A stretch of DNA of 7,194 bases from an uncultured Porphyromonadaceae bacterium. GTDB lineage: Bacteria > Bacteroidota > Bacteroidia > Bacteroidales > Muribaculaceae. The stretch's first letter is position 1. Every line of letters begins with the position of its first letter. A program made the position numbers and the translations under genes. Shown piece by piece: positions 1-7,194 of this stretch. Under the pieces are notes generated by a model. That model ran no database searches. It was given only the letters and a program-made list of their open reading frames with translations, and was not told where the DNA came from. The stretch covers positions 1 to 7,194 of the forward strand of contig CAMWMW010000079.1 of the NCBI GenBank assembly GCA_947175455.1, written 5' to 3'.

Positions 1-82
1 ATCATCTCAAAATCTCCTGAAATTTAATATAAGCTAATTTCCAACACTTACTTAAGAGAAATAAGTTTGCATAAGTTTACTG

Positions 83-112
83 CAAAGATAATAAAACTTC
101 GTAATATTCAAT
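83..112 (-). promoter_or_regulatory. Candidate leftward promoter (-33/-7 type)
   Basis: Read on the - strand, 90-83 is TATCTTTG, which matches the Bacteroidota -7 consensus TAnnTTTG. A weak -33 element ATTG lies at 112-109, 18 nt away. It would drive a gene off the left edge with a leader of about 70 nt. The -7 is convincing. The -33 is only a partial match and its spacing is slightly short. Confidence 0.45.
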
Positions 113-130
113 CATTTTTTAGTAACTTTG
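98..130 (+). promoter_or_regulatory. Candidate promoter of the DEAD-box helicase gene
   Basis: TAACTTTG at 123-130 matches the Bacteroidota -7 consensus TAnnTTTG exactly. TTCG at 98-101, 21 nt upstream, is a one-mismatch -33 element. Transcription would start near 136, giving a leader of about 60 nt before the ATG at 198. A second -7-like string, TAAGTTTG, lies at 62-69 but has only TTTC at the -33 position, so the 123-130 site is preferred. Confidence 0.55.
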
Positions 131-197
131 CAGTTTGTACACGCAGTTTAGGGAAATCTGCTCTTGAATGCGTTAATAACTTAGATAGAAATTACAA

Positions 198-2249
198 ATG
201 GAAAAAGAGAAACAATCAGATAAAGAGTTGATTTCGGCTGAAGCGGAAATTATAGACAATGAAATCCTGCCTGAGGCTGTGGAAGTTATGACGGAGGAGG
301 TTCCCGAACTGAAAACTTTCGCGGATCTCGGTGTGGATGAAACGTTCCTGCGTGGAATCACTGAAATGGGTTTTGTTCATCCCATGCCTATACAGGAGAT
401 GGTGATCCCTCACCTTCTTGAGAAAGACGGAGATGTAGTCGGACTCGCGCAGACCGGAACCGGCAAGACCGCCGCATTCGGTCTGCCGGTGCTTCAGCGC
501 ATAAATGTGGAGCTGTCTGTGCCTCAGGCGCTTGTTATAGCTCCGACCCGTGAGCTGTGTCTTCAGATTGCGGGAGATCTCGCGGATTTCTCGAAATATG
601 CCGATGGAATAAAGATTCTTCCGGTGTATGGAGGTTCGAGCATAGAAAGCCAGATCCGCACTCTGGGCAAAGGCGTTCAGGTCATAGTGGCAACTCCGGG
701 CAGACTTATAGACCTTATCAAGAGAGGAGTGGTGAAACTCGACAATGTGCACACCGTCATACTTGACGAGGCAGACGAGATGCTGAACATGGGGTTCCTT
801 GATGACATCGATGAAATCCTGTCGCATGTCCCGGAAGACCGCAAGATGCTGATGTTTTCGGCAACAATGCCCAAAGAAATATCGCAGATAGCAAGAAAAT
901 ACATGCGGGAGCCTGTCGAATTTGTTGCGGGAAACCGCAACGAGGGGTCGAAGAATGTGCGGCATATCTATTATATGGTCAAGGCGCATGACAAATATCT
1001 CGCGCTCAAAAGGGTGGTTGACAACAGTCCGAACATCTACGGCATAGTTTTCTGCCGCACCAAGAAGGAGACTCAGGAGGTTGCCGACAAACTCATCGCC
1101 GACGGCTATAACGCCGACTGTCTTCACGGAGACCTCTCTCAGGCTCAGCGAGATCTCGCAATGAAAAAATTCAGAGACCATGTGACGCAGCTCCTGATTG
1201 CTACCGATGTCGCCGCCCGCGGACTTGATGTGGATGACCTTACGCACGTGATAAATTTCGGTCTTCCTGACGATGTGGCGGTCTATACACACAGAAGCGG
1301 CAGAACCGGTCGCGCCAACAAGACCGGAGTCTCGGTAGCGATTATCCATTCCCGCGAGAAGCACAAGATAAAACTCATTGAAAACAAGATAGGAAAGGAC
1401 TTCGAATATCTCAAGGTGCCGACTCCGGAGCATATCATAGAGAAACAGCTCTATAATCTTGCCGACCGTCTTGAGCGTGTAGAGGTCAATGAGAGTGAGA
1501 TAGGAAAATACCTTCCCGGTGTACGCAAGAAACTGGAATGGCTTTCGGAGGAGGATCTGCTGAAACGGGTGCTTTCACTTGAGTTCAACCGTCTTCTCGC
1601 ATATTATCAGAATATGCCCGATATCGATCTTAACGAATCCGACAAGGGGAAGAAAGGAAGAAAGGAATCCGAGCCGCGTGAGAAGAAAGACAAGGATCGC
1701 AGAGAAGCCGAAGAAGGATATGAAAGGCTGATGGTCAACATCGGCAAGTCAAACGGTTTCTTCCCCGGCAATCTCATGGAGCTTGTCAACAAGAACGTCG
1801 CCGGTCCGAAACCTGTCATAGGGCGCATTGACCTGCTGCCCGGATACACTCTGTTCGACGTGCGTAAGGATGATGCGCATCGTGTGCTTGACGCTTTGAA
1901 ACATGCGGACTTTTTCGGAGACAAGATATATGCGGAGGTGGCGACAGACCGTGACTATTCCGCTGAATCCAAAAAAGCGAGAAGAGGCGGAAAGAAATAT
2001 TCCAAAGACAAGGATGAGAGCGCGGCACGAAGATCTTCAAGCCGTGCCGACAGAAAACCAGCATCGCAAAAGAAAGAATCCAAATCAAAGAAAAGCAGGA
2101 AACGCGATGACATGGATGACTATATAGTGGATTTTGTCTCTTCAAAACTGAATAAAAGCAAGGATTCGAAAAAAAACAAGAAAGAGAAGAAAGTGAAGTC
2201 TTCAAAGAAGCCGAAATATAACGGCAACTATGATATTTTCATGAAATAA
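198..2249 (+). CDS. DEAD-box ATP-dependent RNA helicase, DeaD/CsdA-like
   Basis: This cytoplasmic helicase uses ATP to unwind or remodel RNA duplexes, with likely roles in ribosome assembly, mRNA turnover or cold adaptation (role inferred from the family). All core motifs are visible: Q motif (F41 to Q66), motif I AQTGTGKT 84-91, Ia PTREL 116-120, GG 145-146, Ib TPGR 166-169, II DEAD 190-193, III SAT 221-223, IV around 283-288, V ATDVAARGLD 335-344, and VI HRSGRTGRA 365-373. Residues 411-470 resemble the helical region after the core in CsdA. Residues about 508-584 resemble a DbpA-type RNA-binding domain. The tail from 591 on is very basic (35 of 93 residues are K or R). An acidic head of about 38 residues precedes the core. 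The ATG at 198 has an A/T-rich leader. Met31 (ATG at 288) is an alternative start, since many relatives begin close to the Q motif. At 683 aa it is near CsdA in size. The gene ends 9 bp before the next one. Confidence 0.95.
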   Translation: MEKEKQSDKELISAEAEIIDNEILPEAVEVMTEEVPELKTFADLGVDETFLRGITEMGFVHPMPIQEMVIPHLLEKDGDVVGLAQTGTGKTAAFGLPVLQRINVELSVPQALVIAPTRELCLQIAGDLADFSKYADGIKILPVYGGSSIESQIRTLGKGVQVIVATPGRLIDLIKRGVVKLDNVHTVILDEADEMLNMGFLDDIDEILSHVPEDRKMLMFSATMPKEISQIARKYMREPVEFVAGNRNEGSKNVRHIYYMVKAHDKYLALKRVVDNSPNIYGIVFCRTKKETQEVADKLIADGYNADCLHGDLSQAQRDLAMKKFRDHVTQLLIATDVAARGLDVDDLTHVINFGLPDDVAVYTHRSGRTGRANKTGVSVAIIHSREKHKIKLIENKIGKDFEYLKVPTPEHIIEKQLYNLADRLERVEVNESEIGKYLPGVRKKLEWLSEEDLLKRVLSLEFNRLLAYYQNMPDIDLNESDKGKKGRKESEPREKKDKDRREAEEGYERLMVNIGKSNGFFPGNLMELVNKNVAGPKPVIGRIDLLPGYTLFDVRKDDAHRVLDALKHADFFGDKIYAEVATDRDYSAESKKARRGGKKYSKDKDESAARRSSSRADRKPASQKKESKSKKSRKRDDMDDYIVDFVSSKLNKSKDSKKNKKEKKVKSSKKPKYNGNYDIFMK

Positions 2250-2258
2250 ATATAAAGT

Positions 2259-2918
2259 ATGAAAGGAGTCTGTATACTTGTAATTCTGATTGTATCGTCA
2301 TTGTCTGCGAACATGCGGGCTGAGATTGTGGCGCGCGATACGATTACCGCTTCCGAGGCATTCGTTGAGCTGCCGATATCGGTACTTGACCTTATAGACA
2401 AGTCGAGACGCATGGATATGCTTGACTATTACGCCGCCGACAGCATCGCAAAAATACCCAATGCCATGGAGGGCTTGTCTTTTCTCGACAAGGTTACTCC
2501 CGATTACGTCAAGGTCAATCTGACTCCTGTCTCGACAGTCACGGTCAAGGTGCTTCCTTTGAAACGGGAGGAAGTGATAATAACCGCCTATACGGTCGGT
2601 GACAAGGACCAGGCTTATGACACGGAGCTGCGGTTTTACGACTCCCATTACGCAGAGCTGAAAACCTCACGGTTTATAAAGCCTGCCACACTTGATGATT
2701 TTTTTGATTATCCTGACAAGGAATCGAAGAAGAGAGTTGCGGAACTTGTGCCATTTCCCACCGTACGCTATGAGCCTGATGTAAACGGAACGGGCATGAG
2801 TGCCGAACTGACCGTCGGACAGTTCATGAGCGCCGATGATTATGCGAGTATAAAGCCGTTGATGAAACCCAGGCTGCATTACAGGTGGACCGGCTCCAAA
2901 TTCAATTTGGAGAAATAA
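2259..2918 (+). CDS. Exported DUF3256-like protein of unknown function
   Basis: This is a 219-residue protein with a short N-terminal signal peptide: hydrophobic residues 4-16 followed by a polar stretch, with probable cleavage around residues 17-22. C5 is not in a lipobox, so it is probably not a lipoprotein. The mature part resembles the DUF3256 family of Bacteroidales. I base this on the pattern of an early segment about 'maximum LP..LLDLIDKSRR.D.LDYY' (34-58), a middle segment of alternating beta-type residues ending in LRFYD (124-128), and the overall size. No catalytic motif is apparent and the function is unknown. Periplasmic or outer-membrane location is inferred from the signal peptide alone. 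It follows the helicase gene by 9 bp, so it is probably cotranscribed with it. The gltX promoter overlaps its last codons. The family assignment is from memory of the family pattern, not from a search. Confidence 0.8.
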   Translation: MKGVCILVILIVSSLSANMRAEIVARDTITASEAFVELPISVLDLIDKSRRMDMLDYYAADSIAKIPNAMEGLSFLDKVTPDYVKVNLTPVSTVTVKVLPLKREEVIITAYTVGDKDQAYDTELRFYDSHYAELKTSRFIKPATLDDFFDYPDKESKKRVAELVPFPTVRYEPDVNGTGMSAELTVGQFMSADDYASIKPLMKPRLHYRWTGSKFNLEK

Positions 2919-2937
2919 TTGAAATAGATTAATTTTG
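2906..2937 (+). promoter_or_regulatory. Promoter of the gltX-waaA-GH51 unit
   Basis: TTTG at 2906-2909 and TAATTTTG at 2930-2937 are separated by 20 nt. Both boxes match the Bacteroidota -33/-7 consensus exactly, making this the best promoter in the window. The -33 box lies inside the last codons of the upstream DUF3256-like gene. Transcription would begin near 2943, leaving a leader of about 50 nt before the ATG at 2993. A start near 2943 would leave only about 10 nt before the in-frame ATG at 2954, which argues against that codon as the gltX start. Confidence 0.75.
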
Positions 2938-2992
2938 CAGAAACATAGGCTGTTTGTGCAGCCGTTTCTCAAAACACAACACTACCAACATT

Positions 2993-4522
2993 ATGGAACG
3001 CAAAGTAAGAGTACGTTTTGCCCCCTCTCCGACAGGACCGCTTCATATCGGCGGTGTCCGTACGGCTCTGTATAATTATTTGTTCGCACGCGCCAACGGC
3101 GGCGACATGATACTGAGAATTGAAGATACGGATTCGCGCCGTTTTGTGCCCGGGGCGGAGGAATATATAAACGAATCTCTCGAATGGCTCGGAATCGGCA
3201 TAGACGAAGGAGTGCGCGAAGGCGGCGAATACGGTCCCTACAAGCAGAGCCAGCGCAGAGACATATATCGTGAATATGTAAAGATACTCCTTGACTCAGG
3301 CAAAGCCTATATAGCATTCGACACTCCGGAGGAGCTTGAGGCTGCAAGGGCTGCCACTCCCAATTTCCAGTATGACGCGTCTACCCGCGGCTCAATGCGC
3401 AATTCACTGACCATGTCTGACGAGGAGGTCAAAGCCCTTATAGACGGAGGCACGCAGTATGTGGTGCGGTTCAGGATAGAACCCGACAGGGAAGTGCGTG
3501 TAAATGACTTGATACGGGGAGAAGTTACTGTGAATTCTTCTATTCTTGATGACAAGGTTCTTTACAAAAGTGCTGACGATCTTCCCACATACCATCTCGC
3601 AAATATAGTTGATGATCATCTCATGGAAGTGAGCCACGTGATACGCGGAGAGGAATGGCTGCCGTCTGCGCCGTTGCATGTTCTTTTGTATGAGGCTTTC
3701 GGATGGAATGACACGATGCCACGGTTCGTGCATCTTCCGTTGTTGCTGAAGCCTGTCGGAAATGGCAAACTTTCAAAACGGGACGGCGACAAACTCGGGT
3801 TCCCAGTATTCCCGCTTGAATGGCACGACCCCAATTCAGGAGAAATCTCGTCCGGATACAGGGAGAAAGGATATCTTCCGGAAGCGGTGGTGAATTTCCT
3901 TGCGCTTTTAGGCTGGAATCCGGGAGATGATTCAGAGCTGATGGATATGGACGAGCTGGTCAGGAAGTTCTCGTTCGACCATTGCTCAAAGGCAGGCGCG
4001 AAGTTCGATTATCAGAAAGGGATATGGTTCAACCATGAATACCTGATGAGAAAGGATAACGATGAACTGGCTGCCCTGTTTATGCCGCTTCTTGAGGAGA
4101 AAGGCATTTCAGGTTTCTCTTCGGATTATGTGGCGAAAGCTCTCGGAATGGTGAAAGGAAGAGCAAATCTGATTCCTGATCTTTGGGATCAGGCTGATTT
4201 TTTCTTTGTTGCACCTGTGGCTTATGCCGAGAAGGATGTCAGAAAACGATGGAGTGCTGACACACCCCGCATCATGGAGGAGCTGATTGTCATATTGGAA
4301 GGAATTGAAGACATGACATCGGCAAACGCTGAAAAGATAGTGCTTGACTGGATTTCAGAGAAAGGGTATCATTTAGGTAATGTCATGAACGCTTTCCGTC
4401 TTGTTGTTGTCGGAGCATGCCGCGGTCCGCATATGTTCGACATAACTGAACTCATGCCAAAAAGCGAGGTGATTGACAGAATAAGAAAGGCAATCGAAAC
4501 TATACCGGCACCTGAGAAATGA
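2993..4522 (+). CDS. gltX: Glutamyl-tRNA synthetase
   Basis: This cytoplasmic class I aminoacyl-tRNA synthetase charges tRNA-Glu with glutamate using ATP (EC 6.1.1.17). The protein has 509 residues. The N-terminal Rossmann fold opens with [14 protein letters not shown] (8-21), containing the HIGH-type motif H18-G20, followed by [11 protein letters not shown]. The KMSKS-type loop is KLSKR at 259-263. The C-terminal part (about 340-509) is the helical anticodon-binding region. The cysteines that bind zinc in the E. coli enzyme are absent: the matching region reads [12 protein letters not shown] (105-116). Residues 268-294, after KLSKR, form a longer linker than in E. coli, which I recall as typical of Bacteroidales GltX. 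The start at 2993 was chosen because [15 protein letters not shown] is the family's normal N-terminus. The upstream in-frame ATG at 2954 would add 13 atypical residues. The stop overlaps the waaA start as ATGA. Confidence 0.97.
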   Translation: MERKVRVRFAPSPTGPLHIGGVRTALYNYLFARANGGDMILRIEDTDSRRFVPGAEEYINESLEWLGIGIDEGVREGGEYGPYKQSQRRDIYREYVKILLDSGKAYIAFDTPEELEAARAATPNFQYDASTRGSMRNSLTMSDEEVKALIDGGTQYVVRFRIEPDREVRVNDLIRGEVTVNSSILDDKVLYKSADDLPTYHLANIVDDHLMEVSHVIRGEEWLPSAPLHVLLYEAFGWNDTMPRFVHLPLLLKPVGNGKLSKRDGDKLGFPVFPLEWHDPNSGEISSGYREKGYLPEAVVNFLALLGWNPGDDSELMDMDELVRKFSFDHCSKAGAKFDYQKGIWFNHEYLMRKDNDELAALFMPLLEEKGISGFSSDYVAKALGMVKGRANLIPDLWDQADFFFVAPVAYAEKDVRKRWSADTPRIMEELIVILEGIEDMTSANAEKIVLDWISEKGYHLGNVMNAFRLVVVGACRGPHMFDITELMPKSEVIDRIRKAIETIPAPEK

Positions 4523-5826
4523 GACTACCACATCCTAAAGAGGTGAGGGGATTCCTCGCCGAAGGTTGTCGGCGACTTTTGGAGAAGCCCCTGTATTCAG
4601 GGGCTATTTCCGCATTTGGGGTTGGCGTGAAAGTTGCCGGCTTGAAAAATGCCAAGGCTCGTCTGCTTAGTGAAGGGCAGAAGGAAATCTGGCGCCGTCT
4701 CGATGAATCCATCGAGGCAGATGCGCGTTATATATGGGTTCATGCCGCCTCTCTGGGCGAGTTCGAGCAGGGACGTCCCATTATCGAGAAAATAAAGAAA
4801 GAGCGTCCGGAATATAAGATTCTGCTCACTTTCTTCTCTCCGTCGGGATATGAAGTCCGCAAGAATTATAGCGGTGCGGACTGCGTGTGTTATCTCCCGT
4901 TCGACACCCCCGGCAGAGTGCGTCGCTTTCTTGACAAGGTGAATCCGGAGATTGCCATATTTGTGAAATATGAATTCTGGCGCAATTATCTCCACGAATT
5001 GTGGCGCCGCCAGATTCCAGTTTACCTTGTGAGCGCCGTTTTCCGTCCGGACCAGTTTTTCTTCAAGCGACGCAGTGCCTGGTACGGATACTGGCTAAAA
5101 TGGTATACCCGGATTTTCGTGCAGGATGAACGTAGCCGTCAGCTGCTGCATTCCATAAGGGTAGACAGCGTGGATGTGTGTGGCGATACCAGATTTGACA
5201 GAGTGTCGGACATAAGGGCTTCGAGAAAACCGATTCCTCTGTTGGAACGTTTTGCAGGCAATTCCGGTAAGAATAAAGTGATGATGGCAGGAAGCAGCTG
5301 GCAAGAAGACGAACGTGTCTATGCCGAATGGTTTGACAGACACCCTGAAATCAAACTTGTGATTGCTCCGCATGAATTTGATAAGGAAAGACTTGATACA
5401 CTGGTGTCACTTTTCAAAAATGGGGCGGTGCTCATGAGTGAGGCGCAGAAAGACGGGACACTTCTTGACGGGAAGCAGGTTCTTGTGATTGATTGCTTCG
5501 GACTGTTGTCTTCGGCATATGCATACTGCAATGTGGCATATGTCGGCGGCGGTTTCGGTGCCGGACTTCACAATATAAACGAAGCAGCCGTATATGATGT
5601 GCCGGTTTTTTACGGACCGAATAATGAGAAATTCATTGAAGCCGGAGAAATGGCAGCGTCAGGAGGTGGAATCCCGATTGCCTCGAAAGCTGACTTCGAG
5701 CGCATGGCGGATATTATTTTTTACAATGACAAGGAGCGCGAAACCCGCGGACGCAAAGCCGGAGACTATATACGCGGCAAAATTGGCGCAACAGATAAAA
5801 TTTTTGGTATTATATTTTCATCATGA
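4519..5826 (+). CDS. waaA: 3-deoxy-D-manno-octulosonic acid (Kdo) transferase
   Basis: WaaA (KdtA, EC 2.4.99.12 and related) transfers Kdo from CMP-Kdo to the lipid A precursor at the inner face of the cytoplasmic membrane, the first step of LPS core synthesis. It is a GT30, GT-B-fold enzyme. Visible signatures are [14 protein letters not shown] (74-87) with the probable catalytic base E81; [10 protein letters not shown] (148-157), with E152 matching the second conserved acidic residue; and [20 protein letters not shown] (343-362), the C-terminal donor-site block. The family-like C-terminal motif GATDKI is at 423-428. A weakly hydrophobic segment at about 25-42 matches the usual membrane anchor. 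The ORF of 435 residues has about 24 residues ahead of that anchor that I do not recognise. Removing them would give the more usual length of about 410. The ATG at 4519 is kept because it overlaps the gltX stop as ATGA. TTG at 4579 and GTG at 4627 are in-frame alternatives. The stop overlaps the next gene in the same ATGA way. Confidence 0.94.
   Translation: MRLPHPKEVRGFLAEGCRRLLEKPLYSGAISAFGVGVKVAGLKNAKARLLSEGQKEIWRRLDESIEADARYIWVHAASLGEFEQGRPIIEKIKKERPEYKILLTFFSPSGYEVRKNYSGADCVCYLPFDTPGRVRRFLDKVNPEIAIFVKYEFWRNYLHELWRRQIPVYLVSAVFRPDQFFFKRRSAWYGYWLKWYTRIFVQDERSRQLLHSIRVDSVDVCGDTRFDRVSDIRASRKPIPLLERFAGNSGKNKVMMAGSSWQEDERVYAEWFDRHPEIKLVIAPHEFDKERLDTLVSLFKNGAVLMSEAQKDGTLLDGKQVLVIDCFGLLSSAYAYCNVAYVGGGFGAGLHNINEAAVYDVPVFYGPNNEKFIEAGEMAASGGGIPIASKADFERMADIIFYNDKERETRGRKAGDYIRGKIGATDKIFGIIFSS
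4556..4605 (+). promoter_or_regulatory. Two tandem perfect hairpins at the waaA 5' end
   Basis: Two perfect inverted repeats lie 10 nt apart. The first is TCGCCGA (4556-4562) with TCGGCGA (4569-4575), a 7-bp stem with a 6-nt loop. The second is AGCCCCTG (4586-4593) with CAGGGGCT (4598-4605), an 8-bp stem with a 4-nt loop. In addition, AGGGG at 4546-4550 could pair with CCCCT at 4588-4592, competing with the second hairpin. No strong T-run follows either stem (only TTTT at 4577-4580 after the first), so neither is a textbook intrinsic terminator. A role in controlling waaA translation or gltX/waaA read-through is inference; the pairings themselves are read directly from the sequence. Confidence 0.4.
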
Positions 5827-7194
5827 AATCTAAATCGTTAAAACTCATCGCAATTGCAATGACGGCAGGATCGTTGATGGCGTCTGCCGCCGGACTACAA
5901 AAGACATTGACCATCAATACCTCCAAAAAGGGTGCGGAAATCCCGAAGACCATGTATGGTCTTTTCTTCGAGGATATCAATTTCGGAGCTGACGGAGGTC
6001 TTTATGCGGAGAAAATCAAGAACCGCTCGTTCGAATTCGATTATCCTCTCCAGGGATGGAAGGCAGCAGGTAAAGTCGAAGTGAAAAACGACGGTCCCTT
6101 CCCGCGTAATCCCCATTATGTGGAGCTCAGACCTTCCGGACATTCGGACAAGCACACGGCTCTTGTTAACGAGGGCTTCTTCGGTGTCTCGTTCGAGAAA
6201 GACTCAGTATATGATTTCAGTGTATACGCCCGTGTGCCCGACGGAGGAAAGTCAACAATCGAGGTTCAGCTCATAAACGAGGCGACTCATGGGGGCAACC
6301 AGACATATGCTTCGAAAAAGATTGAGATAACAGGCAAGGAATGGAAACGTTACGACTGCTCGCTGACCCCTTCGAAAACAATATTGAAGGGACAGTTGCG
6401 CATTTTCCTCAAGAAACCGGATAATACTGTCGATCTTGAGCATATATCGCTTTTTCCCCGCAATAATGTCAACGGATTGCGTGCAGATCTTGTCAAGAGA
6501 CTTGCCGACCTTAAGCCGGGTGTGTTCCGCTTTCCCGGCGGATGTATCGTCGAGGGTACTGATCTCGTAACCCGTTATCAGTGGAAAAACACTGTTGGTG
6601 CACCCGAGAACAGACCTCTGAATGAAAACAGATGGCAATATACATTTACTCATCATTTCTTCCCCGATTATTATCAGACCTACGGACTGGGTTTCTATGA
6701 ATATTTCGTTCTCAGCGAATTACTCGGCGCAGCTCCTCTTCCTGTAGTAAACGTAGGTCTTTCGTGCCAGTACCAGAATCATGACATGTCCGCGCATGTG
6801 CCCGTGTCTGAGCTTGATCCGTATATTCAGGATGCTCTCGACCTTATAGAATTCGCAAATGGTCCCGTATCGTCAAAATGGGGAGCGCTTCGCGCCGAGA
6901 TGGGTCATCCCGCGCCGTTCGGTCTGAAATATATCGGAGTGGGCAACGAGCAGTGGGGTCCGGAATATGTAGAGCGTCTTGCGCCGTTTGTCAAGGCGAT
7001 ACGTGCGAAATATCCTGAAATCCGCATCATAGGTTCTTCCGGTCCTGATTCCGAAGGTGATAAGTTCGATTATCTATGGCCTGAGATGAAGAAATTGAAA
7101 GTGGACCTTGTCGATGAACATTTCTATCGTCCCGATGAATGGTTCCTCAGTCAGGGAACACGCTATGACTCATATGACCGCAAAGGTCCCAAAG
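5823..7194 (+). CDS. Secreted GH51 alpha-L-arabinofuranosidase (partial, 3' end missing)
   Basis: The frame stays open to the right edge for 457 codons. GH51 enzymes release terminal alpha-L-arabinofuranose from arabinan, arabinoxylan and related glycans (EC 3.2.1.55). The protein starts with a signal peptide (basic KSKSLK, hydrophobic 8-20, likely cleavage near 21-23, ASAAG), so it acts in the periplasm or outside. MYGLFFEDINFGADGGLYAE (44-63) is the typical opening strand of GH51. Residues about 75-212 look like an inserted carbohydrate-binding module of the CBM4/9 type. FRFPGGCIVEG (235-245) and YIGVGNEQWGPEY (370-382) follow. N375-E376 is the conserved Asn-Glu pair and E376 the acid/base. 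DEHFYRP (431-437) is the conserved strand just before the nucleophile Glu, which should lie just beyond the window. The ATG overlaps the waaA stop (ATGA) and follows an A/T-rich stretch. No susC/susD or sensor gene is visible beside it. Confidence 0.93.
   Translation, partial: MKSKSLKLIAIAMTAGSLMASAAGLQKTLTINTSKKGAEIPKTMYGLFFEDINFGADGGLYAEKIKNRSFEFDYPLQGWKAAGKVEVKNDGPFPRNPHYVELRPSGHSDKHTALVNEGFFGVSFEKDSVYDFSVYARVPDGGKSTIEVQLINEATHGGNQTYASKKIEITGKEWKRYDCSLTPSKTILKGQLRIFLKKPDNTVDLEHISLFPRNNVNGLRADLVKRLADLKPGVFRFPGGCIVEGTDLVTRYQWKNTVGAPENRPLNENRWQYTFTHHFFPDYYQTYGLGFYEYFVLSELLGAAPLPVVNVGLSCQYQNHDMSAHVPVSELDPYIQDALDLIEFANGPVSSKWGALRAEMGHPAPFGLKYIGVGNEQWGPEYVERLAPFVKAIRAKYPEIRIIGSSGPDSEGDKFDYLWPEMKKLKVDLVDEHFYRPDEWFLSQGTRYDSYDRKGPK

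Larger units (their letters stand above)
1..197. other. Intergenic region between divergent genes
   Basis: No coding region is supported here. The stretch is A/T-rich and contains two promoter-like sites in opposite orientation (annotated separately). The last 60 or so bases would be the 5' leader of the helicase gene. That leader has a 7-bp direct repeat GCAGTTT (130-136 and 143-149) and a weak bulged stem (143-149 with 154-161). There is no T-run hairpin that looks like a terminator, which fits a divergent rather than tandem arrangement. At the left edge, positions 5-3 read ATG on the - strand with AGGAG 8 nt upstream (18-14), so a leftward gene may begin there. Only its first five bases would be visible. 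Confidence 0.6.

Noticed and set aside
216..1433. A 405-codon open frame on the - strand, antisense to the helicase gene
   Set aside because: It lies wholly within the helicase coding region, where every helicase motif is intact on the + strand. Its translation is rich in His, Arg and Cys and resembles no family I know. It is a by-product of codon bias.
1816..2205. A 129-codon - strand frame across the helicase tail
   Set aside because: It is antisense to the DbpA-like domain and the lysine-rich tail. Its composition (Ser/Cys/His/Leu) is what reversed Lys-rich codons give, and no start context or motif supports it.
2954..2992. In-frame upstream ATG extending gltX by 13 residues
   Set aside because: It would lie only about 10 nt from the predicted transcription start, and the added residues are not part of the GltX fold, which begins at the [15 protein letters not shown] segment.
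4586..4605. Intrinsic terminator for gltX
   Set aside because: The stem is perfect, but it is followed by ATTTCCG rather than a T-run, and it lies inside an open frame joined to gltX by an ATGA overlap. It is kept as a hairpin of unknown role, not called a terminator.
5782..5818. Possible separate promoter for the GH51 gene in the 3' end of waaA
   Set aside because: AATTTTTG (5799-5806) and TATATTTT (5811-5818) each miss the TAnnTTTG consensus. No TTTG lies at the right distance upstream. The A/T richness is better explained as the usual open leader before a start codon.
6252..6656. A 134-codon - strand frame within the GH51 gene
   Set aside because: The + strand GH51 frame is continuous across it with conserved family motifs on both sides. 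The antisense product is unrecognisable.

Overview
This window looks like a chromosomal segment of a Bacteroidota member, most likely order Bacteroidales (possibly Muribaculaceae; the family guess is inference). Three things point there. Promoter-like sites fit the TTTG / TAnnTTTG consensus of that phylum rather than TTGACA/TATAAT. Start codons mostly sit in A/T-rich leaders without a Shine-Dalgarno sequence. One gene encodes a DUF3256-type exported protein, a family I know from Bacteroidales.

Layout. Positions 1-197 are intergenic and hold two promoter-like sites pointing in opposite directions, with an unseen leftward gene probably starting at the left edge. From 198 onward all five genes are on the + strand: a DEAD-box RNA helicase with a DbpA-type RNA-binding domain and a very basic tail (198-2249); a small exported DUF3256-like protein (2259-2918, 9 bp after the helicase); glutamyl-tRNA synthetase gltX (2993-4522, with its own well-formed promoter); the lipid A Kdo transferase waaA/kdtA (4519-5826); and a secreted GH51 alpha-L-arabinofuranosidase cut by the right edge (5823 to beyond 7194). 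The last three genes are joined by two ATGA stop/start overlaps.

Together the genes cover RNA remodelling, tRNA charging and outer-membrane LPS core initiation, followed by a periplasmic or extracellular polysaccharide-degrading enzyme. The first four are ordinary housekeeping or lineage-conserved genes. The unusual points are the coupling of a glycan-degrading enzyme to this operon, two perfect hairpins packed into the first 90 nt of the waaA reading frame (where codon use is odd and the start is uncertain), and the mirrored promoter pair at the left end. I see no mobile element, CRISPR array, RNA gene or obviously new multi-gene system in the window.
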